From contig NZ_CP132353.1 of the NCBI RefSeq assembly GCF_030758455.1, forward strand, positions 1,054,001 through 1,118,000: a DNA stretch of 64,000 bases. The letters run 5' to 3'. Made by a program: the position numbers and the translations under genes. How positions within the stretch are numbered: position 1 is the first letter of the stretch; every line of letters begins with the position of its first letter. A model generated the notes under the pieces. The model was not told where the DNA came from. It did not search any database and saw only the letters and a list, made by a program, of their open reading frames with translations. The DNA is from Erwinia pyri (GTDB lineage Bacteria > Pseudomonadota > Gammaproteobacteria > Enterobacterales > Enterobacteriaceae). Below are positions 19,312 to 28,152 of the stretch, piece after piece.

Positions 19312-20085
19312 ATGAAAGAGTGGAATCCCGATCTTTATCGTCAGTTTGAGGCTGAACGGACTCGCCCTGCTACTGAACTGCTCTCCCGCATTCCCCGCCG
19401 CAATGTCAGCTATGCCACCGACCTGGGGTGTGGTCCCGGAAACAGTACCGAGCTGCTTTTTCAGACGTGGCCCGAGGCGCACATTACCGGGCTGGACAGC
19501 TCTCAGGCGATGCTTGAGCAGGCGTTGAGGCGGCTACCAGACTGTGATTTTATTCAGGCTGATATCCGTCACTGGCAGGCTCCGGTGCCGCAGGATCTGA
19601 TCTATGCCAACGCCTCTTTACAGTGGCTGAACGATCACCAGCAGCTTTTCCCCCATCTTGTTACCCAGCTTGCTTCTGGCGGTGTTCTGGCCGTTCAGAT
19701 GCCTGATAACCTTGACCAGCCTACGCACAGTCTGATGCGCAAAGTGGCCGGCAGCGTGGCCTGGTCAGCAAAAACGGGCACCAGCGCGGCAGAACGAACC
19801 CGGTTGCTTACAACGGAAGATTACTACGACCTGTTAACTCGGGCAGGCTGTAAGGTGGATATCTGGCGAACAACTTATTATCACGTGATGCCCTCACATC
19901 AGGCGATGGTGGAGTGGCTTCGGGCAACCGGCCTGCGCCCCTTCCTGACGCGGCTGGATGATCAGGAGCAGGAGGCATTTCTGTTGCAGTATCGCAATGA
20001 GCTAAGAAAAGCTTACCCTTTCCGTCAGGATGGCAACGTACTGATGCCTTTTCCCCGGCTGTTTATGGTGGCGCAGAAGCGCTGA
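19312..20085 (+). CDS. tam: Trans-aconitate 2-methyltransferase
   Basis: This 257-residue class I SAM-dependent methyltransferase (E. coli Tam 252) has the SAM-binding DLGCGPGNST at about residues 42-51, and ANASLQWLNDH, LAVQMPDN and VDIWRTTYYHVMPSHQA match Tam closely. Tam methylates trans-aconitate, a spontaneous by-product that inhibits aconitase. The start at 19312 is supported by AGAGGAAAAC just before the ATG. It stands alone between mltB and pncC. In E. coli tam is elsewhere on the chromosome, so this position reflects rearrangement. Confidence 0.9.
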   Translation: MKEWNPDLYRQFEAERTRPATELLSRIPRRNVSYATDLGCGPGNSTELLFQTWPEAHITGLDSSQAMLEQALRRLPDCDFIQADIRHWQAPVPQDLIYANASLQWLNDHQQLFPHLVTQLASGGVLAVQMPDNLDQPTHSLMRKVAGSVAWSAKTGTSAAERTRLLTTEDYYDLLTRAGCKVDIWRTTYYHVMPSHQAMVEWLRATGLRPFLTRLDDQEQEAFLLQYRNELRKAYPFRQDGNVLMPFPRLFMVAQKR

Positions 20086-20151
20086 CCGGCAGATTTGTAC
20101 TGGAATGCGTCTCGTAAATCTGCGCCATCCGGCACGGCGCTGCGGGAAAAA

Positions 20152-20160
20152 TGCTATACT
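20152..20160 (+). promoter_or_regulatory. Extended -10 promoter of pncC
   Basis: TGCTATACT is an extended -10 element (TG-N-TATACT) 26 bp before the pncC start. No good -35 hexamer is visible. Confidence 0.4.
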
Positions 20161-20186
20161 TTGCATCCATTATTCAGGAGGCCACG

Positions 20187-20681
20187 ATGACGGACAGCGA
20201 GTTGATGCAGCTTAGCCAGCAGGTAGGGCAGTCGCTGCTGCAGCGCAAGGCGACGGTGACCACCGCTGAGTCCTGTACCGGCGGATGGATTGCGAAAGTG
20301 CTGACTGATATCGCCGGAAGTTCCCAGTGGTTCGAACGGGGCTTCGTCACCTACAGCAATGAGGCCAAGCAGGGCCTGGTTGGCGTTAACGAGGCGTCGC
20401 TGGCAAGCTATGGCGCGGTGAGTGAGCAGGTGGTACGTGAAATGGCTGAAGGTGCCTTAAAGCAGGCGAAAGCTGGTTACGCTCTCTCGGTCAGTGGTAT
20501 CGCCGGGCCGGATGGTGGCTCGTCTGAAAAACCGGTCGGTACAGTCTGGTTTGGCTTTGCGGCAGAGGGTAAGAAAACGCTGGCGCAGCGCCAGGTTTTC
20601 GCGGGCGACAGAGAGGCTGTTCGCCGTCAGGCCACGGCCCATGCGCTGCTTATCCTACAGGATCATTTTCTCGAAAATTAA
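20187..20681 (+). CDS. pncC: NMN amidohydrolase PncC (CinA C-terminal family)
   Basis: This 164-residue protein (E. coli PncC/YgaD 165) is a stand-alone CinA C-terminal domain with TTAESCTGGW, GFVTYSNEAKQ, VSGIAGPDGGS and EKPVGTVWF. It deamidates nicotinamide mononucleotide to nicotinate mononucleotide in NAD recycling. The ATG at 20187 sits 8 nt after CAGGAGG and matches the family start; a GTG/ATG-type extension to 20151 is rejected because it covers the promoter -10. It lies immediately upstream of recA, as in E. coli. Confidence 0.95.
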   Translation: MTDSELMQLSQQVGQSLLQRKATVTTAESCTGGWIAKVLTDIAGSSQWFERGFVTYSNEAKQGLVGVNEASLASYGAVSEQVVREMAEGALKQAKAGYALSVSGIAGPDGGSSEKPVGTVWFGFAAEGKKTLAQRQVFAGDREAVRRQATAHALLILQDHFLEN

Positions 20682-20683
20682 GC

Positions 20684-20711
20684 TTGATACTGTATGACTA
20701 TACAGTATAAT
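20684..20711 (+). promoter_or_regulatory. recA promoter with LexA (SOS) box
   Basis: TTGATA (-35, 20684-20689) and TATAAT (-10, 20706-20711) are 16 bp apart. The spacer itself is the LexA box CTGTATGACTATACAG, which extends to a 20-bp palindrome at 20688-20707. This is nearly the E. coli recA arrangement, so recA should be repressed by LexA and induced by DNA damage. Confidence 0.95.
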
Positions 20712-20778
20712 TAGCCCCAGATTGATTTATGCAGAGCCGCGTTAACGTGTGCTTTACCCCGCGTGATTAGGAGTAGAA

Positions 20779-21846
20779 ATGGCTATTGACGAAAACAAAC
20801 AAAAAGCACTGGCAGCAGCGCTCGGCCAGATTGAAAAACAGTTTGGTAAAGGCTCCATCATGCGCCTGGGTGAAGACCGCACGATGGACGTAGAGACTAT
20901 CTCTACCGGTTCCCTGTCGCTGGATATCGCACTGGGTGCCGGCGGTTTGCCGATGGGCCGTATTGTTGAAATCTATGGACCAGAATCCTCAGGTAAAACC
21001 ACGCTGACGCTGCAGGTCATCGCTTCTGCACAGCGTAAAGGTAAAACCTGTGCGTTTATCGATGCTGAACATGCGCTTGACCCGGTCTATGCCAAGAAGC
21101 TGGGCGTGGATATCGACAACCTGCTCTGCTCTCAGCCGGATACCGGTGAGCAGGCGCTGGAAATCTGTGATGCGCTGGCGCGTTCAGGTGCGGTAGACGT
21201 GATCATCGTGGACTCCGTAGCGGCGCTGACGCCGAAAGCAGAGATCGAGGGTGAAATCGGTGACTCACATATGGGCCTTGCGGCACGTATGATGAGCCAG
21301 GCGATGCGTAAGCTGGCCGGTAACCTGAAAAACTCCAATACCCTGCTGATCTTCATCAACCAGATCCGTATGAAAATTGGTGTGATGTTCGGTAACCCGG
21401 AAACCACCACCGGCGGTAACGCGCTGAAGTTCTACGCTTCGGTACGTCTTGATATTCGCCGTATCGGCGCTATCAAAGAGGGCGACGAAGTAGTAGGTAG
21501 CGAAACCCGCGTGAAAGTGGTCAAGAACAAAATTGCTGCGCCATTTAAGCAGGCTGAGTTCCAGATCATGTACGGTGAAGGCATCAACATCTACGGTGAG
21601 CTGGTTGACCTGGGCGTCAAGCACAAGCTGATTGAAAAAGCGGGTGCCTGGTACAGCTACAATGGCGACAAAATCGGTCAGGGTAAAGCCAATGCCGGTA
21701 ACTTCCTGAAAGAGAATGCTGCCGTAGCTGCTGAGATTGAAGCCAAACTGCGCGCCACGCTGATGAGTAATCCAGATACCAAGCCTGACTTTGTTGCCAC
21801 GGCTGAAGAGAAGGATGAAACCAGCGAAACCAACGAAAACTTCTGA
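20779..21846 (+). CDS. recA: Recombinase RecA
   Basis: This 355-residue RecA (E. coli 353) forms ATP-dependent filaments on single-stranded DNA, carries out strand exchange and triggers LexA self-cleavage. It has the Walker A motif GPESSGKTT, Walker [11 protein letters not shown], the L1/L2 DNA-binding loops (L2 in the [16 protein letters not shown] region) and an acidic C-terminal tail ending in ETSETNENF. The ATG at 20779 follows AGGAG. The gene has its own SOS promoter and a strong terminator, and recX follows. Confidence 0.99.
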   Translation: MAIDENKQKALAAALGQIEKQFGKGSIMRLGEDRTMDVETISTGSLSLDIALGAGGLPMGRIVEIYGPESSGKTTLTLQVIASAQRKGKTCAFIDAEHALDPVYAKKLGVDIDNLLCSQPDTGEQALEICDALARSGAVDVIIVDSVAALTPKAEIEGEIGDSHMGLAARMMSQAMRKLAGNLKNSNTLLIFINQIRMKIGVMFGNPETTTGGNALKFYASVRLDIRRIGAIKEGDEVVGSETRVKVVKNKIAAPFKQAEFQIMYGEGINIYGELVDLGVKHKLIEKAGAWYSYNGDKIGQGKANAGNFLKENAAVAAEIEAKLRATLMSNPDTKPDFVATAEEKDETSETNENF

Positions 21847-21882
21847 TTTCGTTGCTGACCACCGGTAAAACGGGTCAGATGG

Positions 21883-21917
21883 AAAAAAGGAACGGGTGAA
21901 AACCCGTTCCTTTTTTT
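21883..21917 (+). terminator. recA intrinsic terminator
   Basis: GGAACGGGT-GAAA-ACCCGTTCC is a 9-bp stem with a GNRA loop, flanked by an A-run and followed by seven T. Read-through past this site would supply low-level recX transcript. Confidence 0.9.
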
Positions 21918-21987
21918 GTTTCCTGCCTTAATCCTCGCTACCCTTATCTCTTCACCCTTACGTTAACCTGAAAACTCGTGGAGCAAG

Positions 21988-22503
21988 ATGTCTGAATCCA
22001 CCGAACGCAGCCAGTTCACACGCCTGCTGGACAGGGCAATGCGCATCCTGGCTATGCGCGATCACAGCGAAATGGAGTTTCGCCGCAAGCTGGCGCTGTC
22101 GGCCGAGCGGGCGGCGCTCTACGCTAAAAATAAATCGCAGGAACCTGAACAGATTACGCCCGAGCAGATAGACAGGGTAGTGGCCTGGTGCTACGAAAAC
22201 CGCTACCTGGATGATGCGCATTTCGCCGAAAGGTTTGTTGCCAGCCGCAGCCGGAAAGGCTATGGCCCGCAGCGTATTCGTATGGAGCTGGGACAAAAGG
22301 GCATCGACAAGGCGCTGACGGATGAGGTGCTGGCCAGTTGCGAAATTGACTGGACGCGTCAGGCTTTTGAGGTGGCAGAACGCAAGTTTGGCCTGCCCCT
22401 GCCCAGCGACTGGAAGGAAAAAGCCAAAGTACAACGCTATCTGATGACGAAAGGCTTCTTTTCCGAAGATATTCGCGCCATTTTCTCAAATTTTGATGAA
22501 TGA
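21988..22503 (+). CDS. recX: RecA regulator RecX
   Basis: This 171-residue, helix-rich protein (E. coli 166) has RecX repeats such as AMRILAMRDHSEMEFRRKL, CYENRYLDDAHFAERFV and YGPQRIRMELGQKGI. RecX caps growing RecA filaments and blocks ATPase and strand exchange. It lies 141 bp after recA beyond the recA terminator, the standard arrangement that keeps RecX scarce relative to RecA. Confidence 0.95.
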   Translation: MSESTERSQFTRLLDRAMRILAMRDHSEMEFRRKLALSAERAALYAKNKSQEPEQITPEQIDRVVAWCYENRYLDDAHFAERFVASRSRKGYGPQRIRMELGQKGIDKALTDEVLASCEIDWTRQAFEVAERKFGLPLPSDWKEKAKVQRYLMTKGFFSEDIRAIFSNFDE

Positions 22504-22641
22504 CCGCCGATGGGATTTTACTTCCCACCGAAGAAAATTTATCTTATTCACCACTTTTTGTTCGTGAGTTGCCAGCACAGGGTGACCCTTCTGGCGTAGT
22601 AAGACCCACGAGACATTCGTTAGCGTGATTCCAGGACAATT

Positions 22642-25269
22642 ATGAGCAAGAGCACTGCGGAGATTCGCCAGGCGTTTCTCGACTTTTTCCAGAGCAAGGG
22701 ACATCAGGTTGTAGCCAGTAGCTCCCTCGTCCCGACTAATGATCCGACGTTACTGTTTACCAACGCCGGTATGAACCAGTTCAAAGATGTTTTCCTGGGC
22801 CAGGATAAGCGTAGCTATTCCCGCGCCACAACTTCCCAGCGCTGCGTACGTGCGGGCGGGAAGCATAACGATCTGGAAAACGTAGGGTATACCGCCCGTC
22901 ACCATACCTTTTTTGAAATGCTGGGCAACTTCAGCTTTGGCGACTATTTCAAGCGTGAGGCGATTGGCTTTGCATGGGAACTGCTGACCGGTGAGCAGTG
23001 GTTTAACCTGCCGAAAGAGAAGCTGTGGGTGACCGTGTACGAAACGGATGACGAAGCCTTCGACATCTGGGAAAAAGAGGTTGGTGTCCCGCGCGAACGC
23101 ATTATCCGCATCGGTGACAACAAGGGCAGCGCCTACGCGTCCGATAACTTCTGGCAGATGGGCGATACCGGCCCTTGCGGTCCCTGCTCCGAGATTTTCT
23201 TCGATCATGGCGACCATATCTGGGGCGGCCCTCCGGGCAGCGCAGAAGAGGATGGCGATCGCTATATCGAGATCTGGAACATCGTCTTTATGCAGTTCAA
23301 CCGTCAGCCAGACGGTACCATGCTGCCGCTGCCTAAACCTTCCGTCGATACCGGAATGGGGCTGGAGCGCATCTCCGCTGTACTGCAACACGTTAATTCC
23401 AACTATGAAATCGACCTGTTTGAGAAGCTGATCAAATCGGTAGCGGAAGTGACCGGTGCAACAGATTTAACCAGCAAATCACTGCGCGTAATTGCGGATC
23501 ATATTCGTTCCTGCGCGTTCCTGATTGCCGATGGCGTTATTCCTTCCAATGAAAACCGTGGCTACGTGCTGCGCCGTATCATTCGTCGCGCCATTCGACA
23601 TGGCAACATGCTGGGCGCGCAGGGCACCTTCTTCTGGAAACTGGTTGGGCCGTTAATTGCGGTGATGGACGCTGCTGGCGAGGAGCTGAAAAATCAGCAG
23701 TCCCATGTCGAGCAGATCCTGAAGACGGAAGAGGAGCAGTTTGCGAAAACGCTTGAGCGCGGTCTGGCGCTGCTGGACGAAGAGCTGGAGAAACTGCAGG
23801 GCGATACGCTGGATGGCGAAACCGTTTTCCGCCTGTATGACACCTTCGGTTTCCCGGCTGACCTGACGGCGGACGTCTGCCGCGAGCGGAACCTGAAAAT
23901 TGATGAAGCTGGCTTCGAAAAAGCGATGGAGCAGCAGCGCCAGCGTGCGCGTGAGGCGAGCGGTTTTGGCGCGGACTACAGCTCAGTGATCAGCATCGAT
24001 GCGGCTTCCGCTTTCAAAGGCTACGACCAACTGGCGCTGAATGCCGCTGTAACCGCTATTTTTGTCGAGGGTAAACCTGCTACAGAAATTTCTGCGGGCC
24101 AGGAAGGGGTTATCGTACTGGATGAAACGCCATTCTATGGTGAATCTGGCGGCCAGGTGGGCGACACCGGCGAACTAAAGGGTAACAACGCCTTGTTCAG
24201 CGTCACGGATACCCAGAAATATGGTCAGGCCATTGGCCACACCGGCAAGCTGACTGCAGGCCAGCTGCGTGTAGGCGACCGCGTTGCCGCGCAGGTTGAT
24301 GAGGCTCGCCGGGCGCGAATTCGTCTGAATCACTCTGCAACCCACCTGTTACATGCTGCACTGCGTCAGGTTCTGGGGCATCATGTAGGGCAGAAAGGCT
24401 CTCTGGTTAACGACAAATATCTGCGCTTTGACTTCTCGCATTTTGAAGCGATGAAGCCTCAGGAGATCCGTCAGGTCGAGGAGATCGTTAACGCTCAGAT
24501 CCGTCGTAACCTGGCCATTGAAACCAATGTCATGGAGCTGGAAACCGCTAAAGCACAGGGTGCTATGGCGCTGTTCGGCGAGAAGTATGATGACCACGTG
24601 CGCGTATTGAGCATGGGGGATTTCTCCACCGAACTTTGTGGCGGCACCCATGCCAGCCGCACTGGCGATATTGGTTTGTTCCGCATTCTTTCTGAGTCAG
24701 GTACGGCTGCTGGTGTGCGTCGTATTGAAGCGGTGACCGGCGAACGTGCGCTGGGACAGATGTATGCGCAAAATGAACAGCTGCAGGAAATTGCTCATCT
24801 GATCAAAGCCAACAACAGTAACCTCAGCGAAAAGGTGCGTGGGATGATTGATCACGTACGCGGACTTGAGAGGGAACTGCAGCAGCTTAAAGATCAGCAG
24901 GCTGCGCAGGAGAGCGCCTCGCTGAGCAGCAAAGCTATCGAGGTCAAAGGAACGAAGTTGCTGGTCAGCGAACTGAGCAACGTCGAACCGAAGATGTTGC
25001 GCACCATGGTCGATGAGCTGAAGAATCAGTTAAAATCAGCCATCATCGTGCTGGCTACCGTGGCGGATGGGAAAGTTTCACTGATCGCTGGCGTCACCAA
25101 AGATTTAACCGATCGGGTTAAGGCAGGCGAACTGGTGGGCCAGCTGGCTCAGCAGGTTGGCGGAAAAGGCGGTGGACGTCCTGATATGGCCCAGGCGGGC
25201 GGCAGTGATGCTCAGGCTCTGCCTGCGGCTCTTGCTGGCGTTGAATCCTGGGTGGCGGCCAAACTGTAA
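22642..25269 (+). CDS. alaS: Alanyl-tRNA synthetase
   Basis: This 875-residue class II synthetase (E. coli 876) charges tRNA-Ala. The N-terminal catalytic core has motif 1/2 segments ([40 protein letters not shown]). The editing domain has the HxxxH zinc site in [13 protein letters not shown] and CGGTH. The C-Ala domain ends with [15 protein letters not shown]. The ATG at 22642 is preceded by GGACAAT, a modest ribosome site. Gene order recA-recX-alaS-csrA is conserved. Confidence 0.98.
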   Translation: MSKSTAEIRQAFLDFFQSKGHQVVASSSLVPTNDPTLLFTNAGMNQFKDVFLGQDKRSYSRATTSQRCVRAGGKHNDLENVGYTARHHTFFEMLGNFSFGDYFKREAIGFAWELLTGEQWFNLPKEKLWVTVYETDDEAFDIWEKEVGVPRERIIRIGDNKGSAYASDNFWQMGDTGPCGPCSEIFFDHGDHIWGGPPGSAEEDGDRYIEIWNIVFMQFNRQPDGTMLPLPKPSVDTGMGLERISAVLQHVNSNYEIDLFEKLIKSVAEVTGATDLTSKSLRVIADHIRSCAFLIADGVIPSNENRGYVLRRIIRRAIRHGNMLGAQGTFFWKLVGPLIAVMDAAGEELKNQQSHVEQILKTEEEQFAKTLERGLALLDEELEKLQGDTLDGETVFRLYDTFGFPADLTADVCRERNLKIDEAGFEKAMEQQRQRAREASGFGADYSSVISIDAASAFKGYDQLALNAAVTAIFVEGKPATEISAGQEGVIVLDETPFYGESGGQVGDTGELKGNNALFSVTDTQKYGQAIGHTGKLTAGQLRVGDRVAAQVDEARRARIRLNHSATHLLHAALRQVLGHHVGQKGSLVNDKYLRFDFSHFEAMKPQEIRQVEEIVNAQIRRNLAIETNVMELETAKAQGAMALFGEKYDDHVRVLSMGDFSTELCGGTHASRTGDIGLFRILSESGTAAGVRRIEAVTGERALGQMYAQNEQLQEIAHLIKANNSNLSEKVRGMIDHVRGLERELQQLKDQQAAQESASLSSKAIEVKGTKLLVSELSNVEPKMLRTMVDELKNQLKSAIIVLATVADGKVSLIAGVTKDLTDRVKAGELVGQLAQQVGGKGGGRPDMAQAGGSDAQALPAALAGVESWVAAKL

Positions 25270-25289
25270 CACAATAAAAAATGCACGTT

Positions 25290-25322
25290 GAAGGGGCGGT
25301 GAGAGTGGCTCATCGCGCCTTC
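25290..25322 (+). other. Long hairpin between alaS and csrA
   Basis: Two 14-nt arms (25290-25303 and 25309-25322) pair at 13 of 14 positions around a 5-nt loop AGTGG. No T-run follows. It could end or stabilise alaS mRNA, or fold in the 5' leader of a long csrA transcript. Confidence 0.45.
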
Positions 25323-25515
25323 AGGTCAGGTGCGATCTTAAAAAACACAAAGTCAGGTTAGCAGTGTGTATTTCGGCTAAACTAAGTATCAGCAGAATGT
25401 ATTGGTGTGTTGATGCACTTGTAGTGTATTTGTCATAGTCTACATTTAGCGTTATATGATGGATAATGCCGGGCGCCCGTTAACCCGACTCTTTTAATCT
25501 TTCAAGGAGCAAAGA

Positions 25516-25701
25516 ATGCTTATTCTAACTCGTCGAGTTGGTGAAACCCTCATGATCGGAGATGAGGTGACTGTAACGGTGCTGGGAGTGAAAGGGAACC
25601 AGGTTCGCATTGGTGTGAACGCCCCTAAAGAAGTTTCGGTTCATCGCGAAGAGATCTATCAGCGCATCCAGGCCGAAAAAACTCAGCAAACAAGTTACTA
25701 A
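25516..25701 (+). CDS. csrA: Carbon storage regulator CsrA
   Basis: This 61-residue RNA-binding protein is nearly identical to E. coli CsrA. It forms a swapped beta dimer that binds GGA motifs in mRNA leaders, controlling glycogen, motility and biofilm genes. The N-terminal [10 protein letters not shown] and the Arg44-containing VHREEI provide the RNA-binding surface. The ribosome site CAAGGAGC itself contains GGA, in keeping with autoregulation in the family. It is preceded by a 246-bp gap that must hold its promoters and followed by a strong terminator. Confidence 0.98.
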   Translation: MLILTRRVGETLMIGDEVTVTVLGVKGNQVRIGVNAPKEVSVHREEIYQRIQAEKTQQTSY

Positions 25702-25708
25702 CGGATCC

Positions 25709-25746
25709 AGCGCCTCGCTAACCATAGCGAGGCGCTACCGGTTTTC
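25709..25746 (+). terminator. csrA terminator
   Basis: AGCGCCTCGCTA and TAGCGAGGCGCT form a perfect 12-bp stem with an ACCA loop just after the csrA stop. It is followed by ACCGGTTTTC, a weak T-run. Confidence 0.75.
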
Positions 25747-25925
25747 CCCCTTCTTTCTGCATTTCTTCTCTTTTCTCCCCCTGCAATGTTCTCTGCCGCG
25801 ATTTTCTTCGTGGTATTTATTGCGTCCCAACGCAGACCTCATTGTTGATAAATCACTCTTTTTGTCGCCAAAATACCCGGATTGCGTGGGAAGTGTGCAA
25901 TCAAACACGTAAGGGGAAAAATTGT

Positions 25926-25953
25926 TTGACTTATAAGTGCGGGAAAGTAATAT
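25926..25953 (+). promoter_or_regulatory. Promoter of the tRNA-Ser/tRNA-Arg array
   Basis: TTGACT (25926-25931) and TAATAT (25948-25953) are 16 bp apart, followed by GTGCGCC. That GC-rich discriminator is typical of stable-RNA promoters under stringent control. The rest of the 316-bp csrA-tRNA gap (from 25747) shows no gene. Confidence 0.7.
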
Positions 25954-26017
25954 GTGCGCCACGCAGTGCCGATGAGCAGTTATCAAGTTCAGCAGCACAA
26001 CTCGCAAGAGTGCGTAT

Positions 26018-26110
26018 GGTGAGGTGGCCGAGAGGCTGAAGGCGCTCCCCTGCTAAGGGAGTATGCGGTCAAAAGCTGCATCCGGGGTTCGAATCCCCGC
26101 CTCACCGCCA
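26018..26110 (+). tRNA. serV: tRNA-Ser (GCU)
   Basis: This 93-nt class II tRNA with a long variable arm and encoded CCA matches E. coli serV closely. The anticodon GCT at 26052-26054 reads AGC/AGU. It is the first gene of the stable-RNA transcript, with tRNA-Arg 3 bp further on. Confidence 0.97.
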
Positions 26111-26113
26111 TTT

Positions 26114-26190
26114 GCATCCATAGCTCAGCTGGATAGAGTACTCGGCTACGAACCGAGCGGTCGGAGGTTCGAATCCTCCTGGATGCACCA
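26114..26190 (+). tRNA. tRNA-Arg (ACG), copy 1
   Basis: This 77-nt tRNA has anticodon ACG in CGGCTACGAACCG and an encoded CCA. It is like E. coli argQ/V/Y/Z but with acceptor bases changed in pairs (GCATCCA with TGGATGC). ACG is modified to ICG in this family and reads CGU/CGC/CGA. It is followed directly by repeat unit 1. Confidence 0.97.
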
Positions 26191-26325
26191 TATTTAATAA
26201 ATCTGGTCGCAACAGAGTTCTGGCAGAGTAGTAAGCAGTTGAAGCCAGCACGAAGGATGATAACGTTGCTTTAGCAACGGCCCGCAAGGGTGAGGCGAAG
26301 CCGAATAATCCTCCTGGATGCACCA
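26191..26325 (+). repeat. rtT-like 135-nt repeat, unit 1
   Basis: This unit of exactly 135 nt starts right after tRNA-Arg copy 1 and ends with a 19-nt copy of the tRNA 3' end (26307-26325). Inside is a CGTTGC-TTTA-GCAACG hairpin, then CCC-GCAA-GGG and GGC-GAA-GCC. Units at 26684 and 27165 have the same length and layout. A degenerate further tRNA tail (CTTCCTGGATGCGCT near 26445) lies in the following spacer. Confidence 0.75.
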
Positions 26326-26606
26326 TGTTTAAGAAGTTAGCAGCACCACTGTACAGGCAAAAGCACTCTCGGCTTTTGGTTAGTACAAAGGAAATGACAG
26401 CGCATTGACACCATCCATTCAGGACAGGGCAACGCAAATTCATCTTCCTGGATGCGCTCTCTTCTGCAGGATGAGAAGCAAACATTACTGGCAGGCAACA
26501 TCGACCGGTAGCGTTTTTCTTGTTTTGTAAGTAGTACCGATGCAGTGTTAGTAGCCTGTATCACGGTGAGTCGTTAGCACCCCTGCGTTATACCAAAATT
26601 TGAAAT

Positions 26607-26683
26607 GCATCCATAGCTCAGCTGGATAGAGTACTCGGCTACGAACCGAGCGGTCGGAGGTTCGAATCCTCCTGGATGCACCA
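26607..26683 (+). tRNA. tRNA-Arg (ACG), copy 2
   Basis: Identical in sequence to copy 1 over all 77 nt. It lies 416 bp after it and is followed directly by repeat unit 2. Confidence 0.97.
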
Positions 26684-26818
26684 TATTTTGAAAAGTTGGC
26701 AGCACCGCTGTACTGGCAAAGTAATAAATTCTTACCGCCAGCACAAAGGATGATAACGTTGCATCAGCAACGGCCCGAAAGGGTGAGGCGAAGCCGAATA
26801 ATCCTCCTGGATGCACCA
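26684..26818 (+). repeat. rtT-like 135-nt repeat, unit 2
   Basis: Same length and design as unit 1, with a more divergent first half. The stems are kept while loops differ: CGTTGC-ATCA-GCAACG and CCC-GAAA-GGG. It ends in the same 19-nt tRNA tail (26800-26818). Confidence 0.72.
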
Positions 26819-26821
26819 TAT

Positions 26822-26911
26822 TTTGAGAAGTGAAAGCGTTCTTAAGAACGACAATTAGTTTCTTCTGTATCTCCTCAGGTTTGTCGCGTTATCTCTCCAC
26901 GTTTTACCCCT
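26822..26911 (+). repeat. Second inter-tRNA repeat family, copy a
   Basis: This 90-nt spacer begins with TTTGAGAAGTGAAAG and the palindrome CGTTCTTAAGAACG, then a T-rich segment. It shares most of its sequence with 27000-27087, showing that the tRNA-spacer blocks were duplicated together. Confidence 0.6.
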
Positions 26912-26988
26912 GCATCCATAGCTCAGCTGGATAGAGTACTCGGCTACGAACCGAGCGGTCGGAGGTTCGAATCCTCCTGGATGCACCA
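26912..26988 (+). tRNA. tRNA-Arg (ACG), copy 3
   Basis: Identical to copies 1 and 2. Unlike them it is not followed by a 135-nt repeat unit; a 99-nt spacer leads to copy 4. Confidence 0.97.
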
Positions 26989-26999
26989 TATTTTGAAAA

Positions 27000-27087
27000 T
27001 TTGAGAAGTGAAAGCGTTCTTAAGAACGAGCATGAATTTCTGCTGTATTACCTCAGATTTATTGCGTTATCCCCATGTTTTATCCTT
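27000..27087 (+). repeat. Second inter-tRNA repeat family, copy b
   Basis: Homologous to 26822-26911, with the same opening word and the palindrome CGTTCTTAAGAACG. It ends directly at tRNA-Arg copy 4. Confidence 0.6.
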
Positions 27088-27164
27088 GCATCCATAGCTC
27101 AGCTGGATAGAGTACTCGGCTACGAACCGAGCGGTCGGAGGTTCGAATCCTCCTGGATGCACCA
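27088..27164 (+). tRNA. tRNA-Arg (ACG), copy 4
   Basis: Identical to the other three copies. It is the last tRNA of the array, followed directly by repeat unit 3. Confidence 0.97.
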
Positions 27165-27299
27165 TATTTAATAAATCTGGTCGCAACAGAGTTCTGGCAG
27201 AGTAGTAAGCAGTTGAAGCCAGCACTAAGGATGATAACGTTGCCTTAGCAACGGCCCGTCAGGGTGAGGCGAAGCCGAATAATCCTTCTGGATGCACCA
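27165..27299 (+). repeat. rtT-like 135-nt repeat, unit 3
   Basis: Nearly identical to unit 1 over 135 nt. Hairpins read CGTTGC-CTTA-GCAACG and CCC-GTCA-GGG, so stems are kept and loops vary. The tRNA tail copy at 27281-27299 has one change (CCTTCTGG for CCTCCTGG). Confidence 0.75.
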
Positions 27300-27585
27300 T
27301 ATTTAAAGAATCTGGTCACAATCTTTTTTAATAAATTTTCTTCTGCCTCCTCTCAGTAAATCCCCTGAAAAGATCTCCTGCTTTTGTTATCCACAATAAC
27401 CTTATGATATATAGTGTTTTTATAAAGGCGACCGCCGCTTATTCTCTCTGAGCTTTATCTCACGCCAAATTCTGATAATGAAAATCCCTATGTAATTCAA
27501 GGCATTTGTGGATCCATGCCAACAGCGACAAGTGAACCGCTTTACGCTAAAGTAATTGTTCGCTGGAGCAGGGAGGAAGATCGGG
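27300..27585. other. AT-rich spacer between the tRNA array and yqaB
   Basis: This 286-bp stretch has no supported gene. It begins with T-rich DNA that may terminate the tRNA transcript (CTTTTTTAATAAATTTT near 27325-27341) and must hold the yqaB promoter. I see no convincing hairpin or -10/-35 pair. Confidence 0.4.
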
Positions 27586-28152
27586 ATGTATGACGGATAT
27601 GAAGGCTTAATCTTCGATATGGATGGCACCATTCTGGACACGGAGCCTACCCACCGTAAAGCCTGGCATGAGGTTCTGGCTCGTCACGGTTTGCAGTTTG
27701 ATGAGCGGGCAGTGATTGGGCTGAATGGTTCGCCAACCTGGCGGATTGCAGAAGTGATCATTGCCGGTCATCAGAGCAACCTGGATCCCCATACGCTGGC
27801 AGCGGAAAAAACGGCGGCATTGAAAGAGATGCTTTTCGATACCGTGCGTCCGCTCCCGCTGATAGAGGTGGTTAAAGCCTATAAGGGGCGTTTGCCTATG
27901 GCAGTAGGCACCGGTAGCGAGCATGCAATGGCAGAAGCGTTGTTGCAGCATCTGGGACTGCGATCATACTTTGATGTGATTGTGGGCGCAGATGACGTTA
28001 CGCAGCATAAACCTGAACCTGAAACCTTTATACGCTGTGCAGAGTTGATGAACGTCACGCCAGCGCGCTGCGTGGTGTTTGAAGATGCTGATTTTGGTAT
28101 CCAGGCGGCAAAAGCAGCGGGGATGGATTATGTGGATGTTCGCCTGCTGTGA
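27586..28152 (+). CDS. yqaB: Fructose-1-phosphate/6-phosphogluconate phosphatase YqaB
   Basis: This 188-residue HAD-superfamily phosphatase is the same length as E. coli YqaB. Motif I DMDGTILDTEPTHRKAW holds the nucleophile Asp, GLNGSPTWRIA is in the cap, the motif II region is AVGTGSEH, and motif III/IV is HKPEPETF ... FEDADFGIQAAKAAGMD. It dephosphorylates fructose-1-phosphate and related sugar phosphates in vitro. The ATG at 27586 follows GGGAGGAAG. A longer frame from 27556 would include the ribosome site. The stop overlaps the yqaA start (GTGA). Confidence 0.93.
   Translation: MYDGYEGLIFDMDGTILDTEPTHRKAWHEVLARHGLQFDERAVIGLNGSPTWRIAEVIIAGHQSNLDPHTLAAEKTAALKEMLFDTVRPLPLIEVVKAYKGRLPMAVGTGSEHAMAEALLQHLGLRSYFDVIVGADDVTQHKPEPETFIRCAELMNVTPARCVVFEDADFGIQAAKAAGMDYVDVRLL

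Noticed and set aside
26102..26819. Minus-strand ORFs across the tRNA-Arg array (MVHPGG-type proteins)
   Set aside because: They are reverse translations of tRNA genes and repeat units; such spurious proteins arise wherever tRNA arrays are translated.
26018..27299. CRISPR array
   Set aside because: The regularly repeated words are tRNA genes and their tails, with unequal spacing, no short uniform repeat-spacer pattern and no cas genes.
26307..27299. Phage attachment sites (19-nt tRNA 3' end copies)
   Set aside because: Direct copies of a tRNA end can mark integration, but no integrase, cargo genes or island lies between them. The 135-nt unit structure fits rtT-like repeats better.
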